Under the pieces are notes generated by a model. The model was not told the origin of the DNA and did not search any database. It was given only the letters and a program-made list of their open reading frames with translations. A stretch of DNA of 64,000 nucleotides from Streptococcus mitis (lineage in GTDB: Bacteria > Bacillota > Bacilli > Lactobacillales > Streptococcaceae): positions 40,957 through 104,956 of the forward strand of contig NZ_JALDTZ010000002.1 in NCBI RefSeq assembly GCF_023109105.1. Reading direction: 5' to 3'. A program made the position numbers and the translations under genes. This document shows, piece by piece, positions 16,979 to 25,884 of the stretch (positions are counted from its first letter, which is position 1; every line of letters starts with the position of its first letter).

Positions 16979-17824
16979 ATGACTTGGAAGATTATTGCTG
17001 ACTCTGGTTGTGATTATCGTCAACTGCCAACACCAGCTATTGACACGACATTTGTAAGTGTTCCCTTAACCATTCAAGTAGCTGATCAAATCTTTATTGA
17101 TGATGCCAGTCTTGATATTGACCAAATGATGGAAACCATGTATGCAACTGCAGAAGCTTCAAAATCAGCTTGTCCAAGCCCAGATGATTATTTACGAGCA
17201 TTTGAAGGAGCCAAAAACATTTTCTTAGTAACCATCACCGGTACTCTTTCTGGCAGTCACAATAGTGCTCAACTAGCTAAGAATATTTATCTTGAAGAAA
17301 ATCCTGACACTAAGATTCATGTGATTGATAGTTTGTCTGCTGGTGGAGAAGTTGACTTGCTCGTAGAAAAATTAAATGACTTGATTGACCAAGGCTTATC
17401 TTTTGATGAAGTGGTTGAAGCTATCACAGCTTATCAAGAAAAAACTAAGTTGCTCTTTGTCCTAGCTAAAGTCGATAACTTGGTTAAAAACGGCCGTTTG
17501 AGCAAGCTTATCGGTACAGTCGTTGGTCTTCTCAACATCCGTATGGTCGGAGAAGCTAGTGAAACTGGAACCCTAGAACTACTACAAAAGGCTCGTGGAC
17601 CCAAAAAATCCCTTCAAGCAGCCTATGAAGAACTCATCAAAGCTGGCTATGCTGGTGGGCGTATCGTTATGGCTCATCGCAGCAATGAAAAATTCTGTCA
17701 ACAATTGTCAGAACGCTTGCTAGAAACCTTCCCACAAGCCAATATCAAAATTCTCCCAACCTCTGGTCTCTGCAGTTTTTATGCAGAAGATGGCGGTTTG
17801 CTGATGGGATATGAAATTGATTAA
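16979..17824 (+). CDS. DegV family fatty-acid-binding protein
   Basis: 281 aa. Members bind fatty acids, and FakB-type members present them to the kinase FakA. Motifs: IADSGCDY at the start and the TGTLSGSHNSAQLA loop (~86-99) that contacts the carboxyl group, then GRLSKLIGTVVGLLNIRM (~170-187). Cytoplasmic. Divergent from a TetR gene, which is the usual arrangement for fatty-acid responsive DegV genes and suggests that regulator controls it. Whether it is a true FakB cannot be told. A terminator follows within 40 bases. Confidence 0.9.
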   Translation: MTWKIIADSGCDYRQLPTPAIDTTFVSVPLTIQVADQIFIDDASLDIDQMMETMYATAEASKSACPSPDDYLRAFEGAKNIFLVTITGTLSGSHNSAQLAKNIYLEENPDTKIHVIDSLSAGGEVDLLVEKLNDLIDQGLSFDEVVEAITAYQEKTKLLFVLAKVDNLVKNGRLSKLIGTVVGLLNIRMVGEASETGTLELLQKARGPKKSLQAAYEELIKAGYAGGRIVMAHRSNEKFCQQLSERLLETFPQANIKILPTSGLCSFYAEDGGLLMGYEID

Positions 17825-17834
17825 TTACATTCTT

Positions 17835-19060
<1,226 letters not shown>

Positions 19061-19064
19061 TTGA

Positions 19065-19619
19065 ATGACTAAAATACCAAATAAGAAAGGAAGTCCTTTG
19101 GAACATATTATTTTACTAAGAGGTGTTACTCCTAATGGAAAAAATGCTATCCCCAAAATGTCTTATTTAGTAGATATTTTAACAGAAGCTGGGTTTCAAC
19201 AAGTTCGAACTTATATTCAAAGTGGAAATATCATTCTTGAAAGTGACTTGACCCTAGAAGAAATACGAGAACAGGTTCACGCTCTAATAAAGGAAAAAAT
19301 TGGTGCTGACTTAAAAATGGTAATCAAGAACAAAAGTAATTTTACAAAAATTGTCCAAGAAAACCCGTTTGGAGAACACTATCTTTATGACCGTGTACAC
19401 GTGATTTTTTATCAAGAACCTATTCAAAGCCTCCCTTTAGAAAAATTAAAAATCGATTACGGTGAAGAAGAAATTTGTATCGGTAACCATTGTCTTTACC
19501 TCTATCTCCCTAGAACTGCAAAACAAAAGAAACTTAATACCAACTATCTTGAAAAGCTTTTTAATGTAGATTTGACCATGCGAAAACTGAATGTAGTAGA
19601 AAAATTATTAAGCAAGTAG
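19065..19619 (+). CDS. DUF1697 domain protein
   Basis: 184 aa. Family marks: ILLRGVTPNGKNAIPKMSYL near the N-terminus, VRTYIQSGNIIL (~54) and the C-terminal RTAKQKKLNTNYLEKL. Function unknown in the family. Starts 4 bases after the flavoprotein stop with AAATAATTG upstream (no good ribosome binding site), so it is likely read by re-initiation. A bidirectional terminator separates it from the convergent MerR gene. Confidence 0.85.
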   Translation: MTKIPNKKGSPLEHIILLRGVTPNGKNAIPKMSYLVDILTEAGFQQVRTYIQSGNIILESDLTLEEIREQVHALIKEKIGADLKMVIKNKSNFTKIVQENPFGEHYLYDRVHVIFYQEPIQSLPLEKLKIDYGEEEICIGNHCLYLYLPRTAKQKKLNTNYLEKLFNVDLTMRKLNVVEKLLSK

Positions 19620-19632
19620 TATTTGAAGTTAG

Positions 19633-19665
19633 AAAAAATCGGAAGAACACTCCTCCGATTTTATT
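19633..19665. terminator. Bidirectional terminator between the DUF1697 and MerR genes
   Basis: AAATCGGA-AGAACACTCC-TCCGATTTTATTTT: perfect stem with A-run upstream and T-run downstream, overlapping the MerR-family stop codon. Confidence 0.8.
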
Positions 19666-20401
19666 TTGTCTGAGTTTGGACATAGTGGGCAATGACATCT
19701 GATGTGTACTGGGCCGTACCAGGTCCAAACTTATCAATATTTTCTTTAAACTCTGGGTTATATACGTAGCCTTTTCCGATATGACCGAATACCTCAACAG
19801 AACAATCAAATCCATAAGTACGGATGGCTTGCAAGAGCTTGGCTGCTTGCTCTTGATTTTCAGTTGCTGTTGCAGGTAAATCAACTTGAAGATTTTGTGC
19901 CAAGGTTCGAAAAACTTGGTTGAAGGCAGCCGTAGCTTCGTCTTCGTGACCTTTTTGGCGTTCGAGCGCTTGGTCCATCACTTCTTGTCCATATTTCTCT
20001 ACCGCCTCTTGGTGGTATTTTTGATTGTCTTGGTAGTTAAATCCTGCGAATTTTTCTTGAATGCTCATTTCTCTTTCTCCTTTTTGTTCTTGAATGGTTT
20101 TTTGCAAGGTGGAAATCAAACTATCCAGATGTTGCCTTTCTCGAGTCAAATAGTCCAACTGTCTGGTCAAGTGAGGCAACAAATCTGATCTATCTTCCTT
20201 TAGGAGCTCTGCTATTTTTTCTAAAGAAAAACCTAGATATTTGTAGTAAAGAATGACCTGAAGGCGTTCCAAATCCTCTTTACTGTAGATTCGATAGCCG
20301 TTTTCCGACTTTATGGGGAACAGAAGACCTATCTTATCGTAGTGGTGCAAGGTCTTAACAGAGACACCTGAAAGTTGCGCAGCTTCTTTTATATGGTACA
20401 T
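19661..20401 (-). CDS. MerR family regulator with TipAS drug-recognition domain
   Basis: 246 aa. MerR helix-turn-helix at 1-70 (KEAAQLSGVSVKTLHHYDKIGLLFP), then a coiled-coil linker (~75-110), then a TipAS domain (~115-240) that binds thiopeptides and related drugs in TipA/Mta proteins. Residues such as AEKYGQEVMDQ and ENIDKFGPGTAQYTSDVI are in place for that fold. Its own promoter has the 19-bp spacer that MerR proteins act upon. Divergent from the NSS transporter gene, which it could also influence. Confidence 0.88.
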   Translation of the reverse strand: MYHIKEAAQLSGVSVKTLHHYDKIGLLFPIKSENGYRIYSKEDLERLQVILYYKYLGFSLEKIAELLKEDRSDLLPHLTRQLDYLTRERQHLDSLISTLQKTIQEQKGEREMSIQEKFAGFNYQDNQKYHQEAVEKYGQEVMDQALERQKGHEDEATAAFNQVFRTLAQNLQVDLPATATENQEQAAKLLQAIRTYGFDCSVEVFGHIGKGYVYNPEFKENIDKFGPGTAQYTSDVIAHYVQTQTK

Positions 20402-20421
20402 GATTTCCTCCTTACATTGAT

Positions 20422-20452
20422 AGTATACCCCCTCCCCTTAGGTCAGAGTCAA
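20422..20452 (-). promoter_or_regulatory. MerR-type promoter with 19-bp spacer
   Basis: Minus strand TTGACT, spacer of 19 bases (CTGACCTAAGGGGAGGGGG), TATACT. The long spacer with GACTCTGACCT..AGGGGG half sites is the hallmark of an auto-activated MerR/TipA promoter. Confidence 0.75.
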
Positions 20453-20513
20453 GCATTTTTGTGAGATTTTTTAAACTTTTTGAGAAAGCTGTGAAAACTT
20501 GAAAATGGTTTTC

Positions 20514-20542
20514 TTGACAGACCTTAGAAAACATGATAGGAT
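20514..20542 (+). promoter_or_regulatory. Promoter of the NSS transporter gene
   Basis: TTGACA (20514-20519), 17 bases, TAGGAT. Leader of about 100 nt follows. Confidence 0.7.
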
Positions 20543-20588
20543 AGTCAAGTCTATCAATCAAAAGAAACGCTCAGTTTGAGTACTGATG

Positions 20589-20622
20589 AGGCTATTTGCC
20601 AAGGGCAGTAGCTTTTTCTTTT
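20589..20622 (+). terminator. Terminator-like hairpin in the NSS transporter leader (possible attenuator)
   Basis: GCTATTTGCC-AAG-GGCAGTAGC followed by TTTTTCTTTTG, located between the promoter and the start codon at 20649. A preceding CTCA/TGAG hairpin (20570-20580) could be part of an alternative fold. Confidence 0.6.
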
Positions 20623-20648
20623 GTAACATTAATTTTAGGAGTTTAACT

Positions 20649-21989
20649 ATGTCTGAAAAATCACAATGGGGTTCTAAACTGGGCTTTATCCTAGCATCTG
20701 CTGGTTCAGCCATCGGGCTTGGTGCCGTTTGGAAATTCCCCTATATGACTGCTGCTAATGGCGGAGGAGGCTTTTTACTGGTCTTTCTCGTTTCTACCAT
20801 TTTAATCGGTTTCCCTCTTTTGCTAGCTGAATTTGCCCTCGGCCGAAGCGCTGGTGTTTCTGGGATTAAAACCTTTGGAAAACTCGGCAAAAATGGCAAG
20901 TATAACTTTATCGGTTGGATTGGTGCCTTTGCTCTCTTTATCCTCTTATCTTTCTACAGTGTTATTGGAGGATGGATTCTAGTCTATCTAGGCATTGAGT
21001 TTGGAAAATTGTTCCAACTTGGTGTAACTAGTGATTACGCTCAGTTATTTACTTCCATCATTTCAAATCCAGTCATTGCCCTAGGAGCTCAAGCAGCCTT
21101 TATTCTGTTGAATATCTTTATTGTATCACGTGGTGTTCAAAAAGGGATTGAAAGAGCATCTAAGGTTATGATGCCTCTCCTCTTTATCATCTTTGTTGTC
21201 ATCATCGGGCGCTCTCTCAGTTTGCCAAATGCCATGGAAGGCGTTCTTTACTTCCTCAAACCAGACTTTTCAAAATTGACTAGCTCTGGTCTCCTCTATG
21301 CTCTGGGACAATCTTTCTTTGCCCTCTCACTAGGGGTTACAGCCATGCTGACCTATGCTTCTTACTTGGACAAGAAAACCAATCTGGTCCAATCAGGGAT
21401 TTCCATTGTAGCCATGAACATCTCAGTATCCATCATGGCAGGTCTCGCCATTTTCCCAGCTATGTCAGCCTTCAATATCCAGTCTGAAGGGGGACCGAGT
21501 TTGCTCTTTATCGTCTTGCCTCAACTCTTTGACAAGATGCCTTTTGGAACCATTTTCTACATCCTCTTCCTCTTGCTCTTCCTCTTTGCGACGGTCACTT
21601 CTTCTGTCGTGATGCTGGAAATCAATGTAGGAAATATCACCAATCAGGATAACAGCAAGCGTGCCAAGTGGAGTGTGATTTTAGGAATCTTGACCTTTGT
21701 CTTTGGAATTCCTTCAGCCCTATCTTACGGTGTCATGGCGGATGTTCACATCTTTGGGAAGACCTTCTTTGACGCTATGGACTTCTTAGTTTCCAATCTC
21801 CTCATGCCATTTGGAGCTCTCTGCCTTTCACTCTTTACAGGCTACATCTTCAAAAATGCTCTTGCCCTGGAGGAACTCCATCTCGATGAAACAGCATGGA
21901 AACAGGGACTTTTCCAAGCCTGGCTCTTCCTTCTTCGCTTTATCATTCCAATTATCATCATTGTGGTCTTTATCGCCCAATTTATGTAA
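20649..21989 (+). CDS. Neurotransmitter:sodium symporter (NSS) family transporter
   Basis: 446 aa, about 11 to 12 membrane segments, Na+-coupled uptake, probably of an amino acid such as tryptophan, tyrosine or a branched-chain residue. The NSS signature SAIGLGAVWKFPYMTAANGGG is at ~17-37. Start MSEKSQWGSKLG chosen because TAGGAGTTTAACT lies in front; the longer open frame includes the leader hairpin. Divergent from a TipAS-type MerR gene. The leader hairpin suggests attenuation by an amino acid or ligand. Confidence 0.9.
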   Translation: MSEKSQWGSKLGFILASAGSAIGLGAVWKFPYMTAANGGGGFLLVFLVSTILIGFPLLLAEFALGRSAGVSGIKTFGKLGKNGKYNFIGWIGAFALFILLSFYSVIGGWILVYLGIEFGKLFQLGVTSDYAQLFTSIISNPVIALGAQAAFILLNIFIVSRGVQKGIERASKVMMPLLFIIFVVIIGRSLSLPNAMEGVLYFLKPDFSKLTSSGLLYALGQSFFALSLGVTAMLTYASYLDKKTNLVQSGISIVAMNISVSIMAGLAIFPAMSAFNIQSEGGPSLLFIVLPQLFDKMPFGTIFYILFLLLFLFATVTSSVVMLEINVGNITNQDNSKRAKWSVILGILTFVFGIPSALSYGVMADVHIFGKTFFDAMDFLVSNLLMPFGALCLSLFTGYIFKNALALEELHLDETAWKQGLFQAWLFLLRFIIPIIIIVVFIAQFM

Positions 21990-21991
21990 TC

Positions 21992-22031
21992 AAAAAGGAC
22001 TTGAGTAATGAACTCAGGCCCTTTCTTTTTT
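21992..22031. terminator. Bidirectional terminator between the NSS gene and manA
   Basis: AAAAAGGACTTGAGT-AATG-AACTCAGGCCC-TTTCTTTTTT: hairpin with A-run and T-run between convergent genes, reaching the manA stop. Confidence 0.75.
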
Positions 22032-22974
22032 ATGGATGACTAACAATCAATTCCAACCCTTGCCCTTCTAGAGTCCAAGATTCAACATCACTTGGTAGGA
22101 TAAAGTGGCTACCTTTTTGGATTGGATAGTTTTTCCCATCAACAGTCAGTTGACCTTGGCCAGCTAAGACACTAAACAAGCTGTAGTCAACTGTCTTTTC
22201 GAAGTCAACTTTTCCATCGATTTCCCACTTGTAAACTGCGAAGAAATCATTGGATACAAGGAGAGTGAAACGCAAATCATCTGCTTTGACAGTCACAGGA
22301 CGGCTGTTTGCAGGCTCGCCAATGTTTAAAACATCAATGGATTTTTCAAGGTGAAGTTCACGCAAGTTACCTTTATCGTCCTTGCGGTCAAAGTCGTAAA
22401 CACGGTAAGTTGTATCACTAGACTGTTGCGTTTCAAGAATCAAGATGCCTGCCCCGATAGCGTGCATGGTTCCGCTTGGTACATAGAAGAAATCTCCAGC
22501 CTTAACAGGAACCTTTGTCAGCAAGGCATCCCAGTTTTTATCTTCGATTTGTTGGCGAAGTTCTTCTTTTGACTTAGCATTGTGACCGTAAATAATCTCT
22601 GAACCTTCATCTGCAGCGATGATGTACCAGCACTCTGTTTTTCCAAGTTCGCCTTCATGCTCTAAACCATAAGCATCATCTGGGTGAACTTGCACACTGA
22701 GCCAGTCGTTGGCATCGAGGATTTTGGTCAAAAGTGGAAATACAGGCTCTGGACGGTTGCCAAACAATTCACGGTGTTCCGCATACAAAGTAGCTAGGTC
22801 TGTTCCCTCAAAACGACCATTGGCTACCTTTGAAACACCATTTGGATGAGCTGAGATGGCCCAGTATTCTCCGATTTTTTCACTTGGGATGTCGTAACCA
22901 AACTCATCACGTAGCTTTGTTCCACCCCAAATTTTTTCTTGCATAACTGATTGTAAAAATAATGGTTCTGACAT
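22030..22974 (-). CDS. manA: Mannose-6-phosphate isomerase, class I
   Basis: Zinc enzyme interconverting mannose-6-P and fructose-6-P. 314 aa, the short Firmicutes type. Zinc ligands in SVQVHPDD (~94-101) and YVPSGTMHAIGAG (~167-179); ILETQQSSDTTYRVYDF and RELHLEKSIDVL are conserved. Start preceded by AGGAGATTGAC. Single gene. Links mannose uptake to glycolysis. Confidence 0.95.
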   Translation of the reverse strand: MSEPLFLQSVMQEKIWGGTKLRDEFGYDIPSEKIGEYWAISAHPNGVSKVANGRFEGTDLATLYAEHRELFGNRPEPVFPLLTKILDANDWLSVQVHPDDAYGLEHEGELGKTECWYIIAADEGSEIIYGHNAKSKEELRQQIEDKNWDALLTKVPVKAGDFFYVPSGTMHAIGAGILILETQQSSDTTYRVYDFDRKDDKGNLRELHLEKSIDVLNIGEPANSRPVTVKADDLRFTLLVSNDFFAVYKWEIDGKVDFEKTVDYSLFSVLAGQGQLTVDGKNYPIQKGSHFILPSDVESWTLEGQGLELIVSHP

Positions 22975-23010
22975 GTCAATCTCCTGTCTGATTTTTCTCC
23001 CCTCATTATA

Positions 23011-23044
23011 GCAAAAAAAGAGTTCCAGTTGAACTCTTTTTTAT
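23011..23044 (-). terminator. Terminator between the VOC gene and manA
   Basis: AAAAAAAGAGTTC-CAGTT-GAACTCTTTTTTATA; symmetrical, effective in both directions. Confidence 0.85.
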
Positions 23045-23136
23045 ATCTTATAAAGTAGAGAGAATATTTTATAAAAATAGTAAAGAAATCCCTTCTTATA
23101 CTATAACTTTTGTTGGCGATCAAACTCTACTATGTC

Positions 23137-23484
23137 CTACTTCATACGATAAAAATCAATCACTAGACCGGCAGGTCCTTCAACTAGTAGGGATTCTGTC
23201 CCCCAATCGGTTACAGTTGGTCCATGTAAAATCTCAGTACCAATTTCTTTCAACCGTTGGTAGTTCTGCTCTATATCCTCAACCTCAATGTGAAGAATGA
23301 TTCCTGACTGAAAATCTTCCAAAGGAATCAAATGATTTTGCGACAACATGAGGCAGTGACTGCCAATCGTAAACTGAGCAAAGCCTTGATCAACATAATC
23401 TGCCTTTTTATCCAAAATATGCTCCAAGTCAGCACAGACTTGGGAAACATTTGAAACGATGATGTCTAATTGATTTAAATTCAT
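23137..23484 (-). CDS. VOC (glyoxalase/bleomycin-resistance fold) family protein
   Basis: 115 aa single-domain protein with beta-alpha-beta-beta-beta halves: LDIIVSNVSQVCADLEHIL at the start and GTESLLVEGPAGLVIDFYRM at the end. Too general a fold to name an enzyme; metal ligands of glyoxalase I are not clearly in place. Start has CTGGAGGATAGTAA upstream. Lies downstream of spxB with a terminator hairpin between. Confidence 0.75.
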   Translation of the reverse strand: MNLNQLDIIVSNVSQVCADLEHILDKKADYVDQGFAQFTIGSHCLMLSQNHLIPLEDFQSGIILHIEVEDIEQNYQRLKEIGTEILHGPTVTDWGTESLLVEGPAGLVIDFYRMK

Positions 23485-23498
23485 TTACTATCCTCCAG

Positions 23499-23524
23499 AA
23501 AAAGACCGGATTGCTCCGATCTTT
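23499..23524 (-). terminator. Terminator upstream of the VOC gene
   Basis: Minus strand AGATCGGA-GCAA-TCCGGTCT followed by TTTTTC, directly before the VOC ribosome binding site. Confidence 0.7.
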
Positions 23525-23540
23525 TCAAGTTTCTCTCTAT

Positions 23541-23700
23541 GCAAATCAAAGAATAAACAAGGCGGAACCAAGTTTGATGGCAATTCTTTGCTCATCAAAC
23601 TACGAAAAATCCTTTGGGACTTTTTCTAGGCTCCGCACTAGATTCCATCATTGAAAATTAAGGTTTCAATGATGGAATCGTCGGCAGTAACCTAATAAAG
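23541..23700. repeat. Highly structured spacer after spxB (several nested inverted repeats)
   Basis: Outer pair GGCGGAACC/GGCTCCGC encloses AGTTTGATG/CATCAAACT and AAAAATCC/GGGACTTTTT. Next to it is a perfect 16-bp stem GATTCCATCATTGAAA / TTTCAATGATGGAATC (23641-23680), then CGTCGGCAG. The 16-bp hairpin lies about 60 bases after the spxB stop and may end or stabilise that transcript; the rest looks like a small mobile or decayed repeat. Not a BOX. Confidence 0.6.
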
Positions 23701-23738
23701 AAGTCTATAAATTTATCTTTGATTTTCGACGAGAGGAA

Positions 23739-25514
23739 TTATTTAATTGCGCGTGATTGCAAACCTTCTTCTTCCAAGAAGAGACGGAATGGTACGAGTT
23801 CTTCTGCTTCGTATTTTTCCTTGAAGGCTTTGATTGCTTCTTCTGAGTGAAGTTTTGGATCCAATTCAAGTACTTCTACTGGAAGTGGACGGTGTGGAGT
23901 GATGCGAGCATCGATAACAACAGTTTTACCTTCTTTGTTCAATTTAACAGCTTCTGCAACAACTGCGTCGATATCTTCGATACGGTTTACTGTAAATCCA
24001 ACAGCTCCTTGAGCTTCAGCAATTTTAGCGTAGTCAGCGTTTGTGAAGTCACAACCAAACAAGTGTTTGTTTGTGTCTTCGTATTTGTCCTTGATGAAGG
24101 CATATTTACCATTTGAGAAGACAACGTTGATAACTGGAAGGTCGTATTGAACGTTTGTGATCACGTCTGGGTAGCACATGTTGAATGCACCGTCACCCAT
24201 GATGTTCCATACTTGGCGATCTGGATTGTCTTTCTTAGCAGCGATACCACCAGGAAGGGCAATACCCATTGTCGCAAAGAGTGGAGATGTACGCCACATG
24301 TTCTTAGGTGTCATGTGAAGGTGACGAGTAGATGTTTGAGTAGTGTCACCTACGTCGATTGAGTAGATAGCGTCTTGATCAGCATGTTTGTTGATTGCAT
24401 TGTAAACTTGATACAATTGCAATTCACCCTCAGTTTTACCTTCGAGTTTGTTCATGTAATCGCGCCAGTTTTGGTTGTTCTTCACGTTAGCACGCCACCA
24501 TGGAGTAGACTCAACTGGGTTTACCTTATCAAGGATAGCTTTAGCTGCTTGACCTGCATCACCAAGGATTGAAGCGTCAAGGGCGTGGCGTTTACCAAGT
24601 TTGTAAGGGTCGATATCCACTTGGATGAATTTTTCAGTGTTTTTGAATGCTTCGTATACTTCAGCAAATGGGAAGTTTGAACCAAGGAAAAGAACTGTGT
24701 CTGCTTCAAAGACCACTTCGTTGGCTGGTTTCCAACCAACACGGTATGCAGAACCTGTCAAACCTTCGTAGTTCCATTCGAAAGCTTCGAAGTTTTTACC
24801 AGTTGTGATGATTGGTGCTTTGATTTTACGTGACAATTCAGTAATCACTTCACCAGCTTTAACACCACCGTAACCAGCATAGATAACTGGACGTTCAGCA
24901 TTGTTCAAGATTTCAACAGCTTTGTCGATTTCAACTTCGTTCAAAGCAGGAGCGATAAATGAACGCTCGTATGAACCTGATCCATAGTAAGAGTTTTCGT
25001 CGATTTCTTGGAAACCGAAGTTTACTGGAATTTCAACGACAGCTGGACCTTTTTTAGAAACTGCAGCACGGCAAGCTTCGTCGATTACTTTTGGCAATTG
25101 CTCAGCGTAAGCTACACGTTTGTTGTATACAGCGATACCGTTGTACATTGGGTTTTGGTTCAATTCTTGGAAAGCATCCATGTTCAATTCGTTAACTGGA
25201 CGTGATCCAAGGATAGCAAGGAATGGAGTGTTATCCATAGCTGCATCGTAAACACCGTTGATCAAGTGAGTTGCACCAGGTCCACCTGAACCAACTGCAA
25301 CACCGATAGAACCGCCAAATTTAGCTTGCATAACCGCTGCAAGAGCACCTGTTTCTTCGTGGCGAACTTGCAAGAAGCGGATATCTTTGTCTTCAGCCAA
25401 AGCGTCCATCAATGAGCTGAGTGTTCCTGATGGGATACCGTAGATTGTGTCTACGCCCCATGTTTTCAATACGTTGAGCATTGCTGCAGATGCAGTAATT
25501 TTCCCTTGAGTCAT
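23739..25514 (-). CDS. spxB: Pyruvate oxidase
   Basis: Converts pyruvate, phosphate and O2 to acetyl phosphate, CO2 and H2O2; source of the hydrogen peroxide typical of Mitis-group streptococci. 591 aa, usual length. ThDP/FAD enzyme: N-terminal PYR domain with [16 protein letters not shown] and the activating Glu in [11 protein letters not shown] (~52); FAD domain in the middle; PP domain with the ThDP motif [13 protein letters not shown] (~445). Start preceded by AAGGAGAGTTATC. Its upstream region has a near-cre sequence (25675-25688). Confidence 0.97.
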   Translation of the reverse strand: MTQGKITASAAMLNVLKTWGVDTIYGIPSGTLSSLMDALAEDKDIRFLQVRHEETGALAAVMQAKFGGSIGVAVGSGGPGATHLINGVYDAAMDNTPFLAILGSRPVNELNMDAFQELNQNPMYNGIAVYNKRVAYAEQLPKVIDEACRAAVSKKGPAVVEIPVNFGFQEIDENSYYGSGSYERSFIAPALNEVEIDKAVEILNNAERPVIYAGYGGVKAGEVITELSRKIKAPIITTGKNFEAFEWNYEGLTGSAYRVGWKPANEVVFEADTVLFLGSNFPFAEVYEAFKNTEKFIQVDIDPYKLGKRHALDASILGDAGQAAKAILDKVNPVESTPWWRANVKNNQNWRDYMNKLEGKTEGELQLYQVYNAINKHADQDAIYSIDVGDTTQTSTRHLHMTPKNMWRTSPLFATMGIALPGGIAAKKDNPDRQVWNIMGDGAFNMCYPDVITNVQYDLPVINVVFSNGKYAFIKDKYEDTNKHLFGCDFTNADYAKIAEAQGAVGFTVNRIEDIDAVVAEAVKLNKEGKTVVIDARITPHRPLPVEVLELDPKLHSEEAIKAFKEKYEAEELVPFRLFLEEEGLQSRAIK

Positions 25515-25702
25515 AATGATAACTCTCCTTCAAATATTTTTAAATCTACTAAAAAAGGTTTCATACAGTTTTTGAAAACGTTTCAGCAAATTTTTACTCT
25601 ACTAATTTACCACAATTATTTTGACTTTACTAAGAATCTGCTCAGAAGTTTTTATTCTCTATTACAGTACAGATTGAAAACGTTTTTAGTTTCTGTTTTA
25701 TA
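25515..25702 (-). promoter_or_regulatory. spxB upstream regulatory region
   Basis: About 190 bases between spxB and the BOX. On the minus strand TGGTAAAT (25605-25616 area) is a possible extended -10. TGAAAACGTTTTTA at 25675-25688 matches the CcpA cre pattern with one mismatch, and CTGAAACGTTTTCA near 25573-25588 is a weaker one. CcpA control of spxB is known in pneumococcus. Confidence 0.5.
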
Positions 25703-25703
25703 A

Positions 25704-25858
25704 TAATACTCAATGAAAATCAAAGAGCAAACTAGGAAGCTAGTCGCAGGTTGCTCAAAGCACTGCTTTGAGGTTGTAGATAAGACTGACAAAGTCAGTT
25801 ACATATATCTACGGTAAGGCGACGCTGACGTGGTTTGAAGAGATTTTCGAAGAGTATA
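25704..25858 (-). repeat. Complete BOX element (A-B-C)
   Basis: The only full-length copy in the window, about 155 bp. BoxA (ACGGTAAGGCGACGCTGACG) at 25811-25830, boxB with ACTGACAAAGTCAGT and AAGCACTGCTTTGAG hairpins, boxC with AAACTAGGAAGCTAGTCGC. Lies between the spxB upstream region and the copA terminator. Confidence 0.95.
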
Positions 25859-25884
25859 AAAAGCGAGCAAGCCCGCTTTTAATC
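25857..25884 (-). terminator. Terminator of the cop operon
   Basis: Minus strand AAAGCGGGC-TT-GCTCGCTTT followed by TTATA, overlapping the copA stop codon and abutting the BOX. Confidence 0.75.

Noticed and set aside
20586-20648. 21-codon N-terminal extension of the NSS transporter
   Set aside because: It would translate through the leader hairpin; the NSS N-terminus and ribosome binding site fit ATG 20649. Retained only as a possible leader peptide idea.
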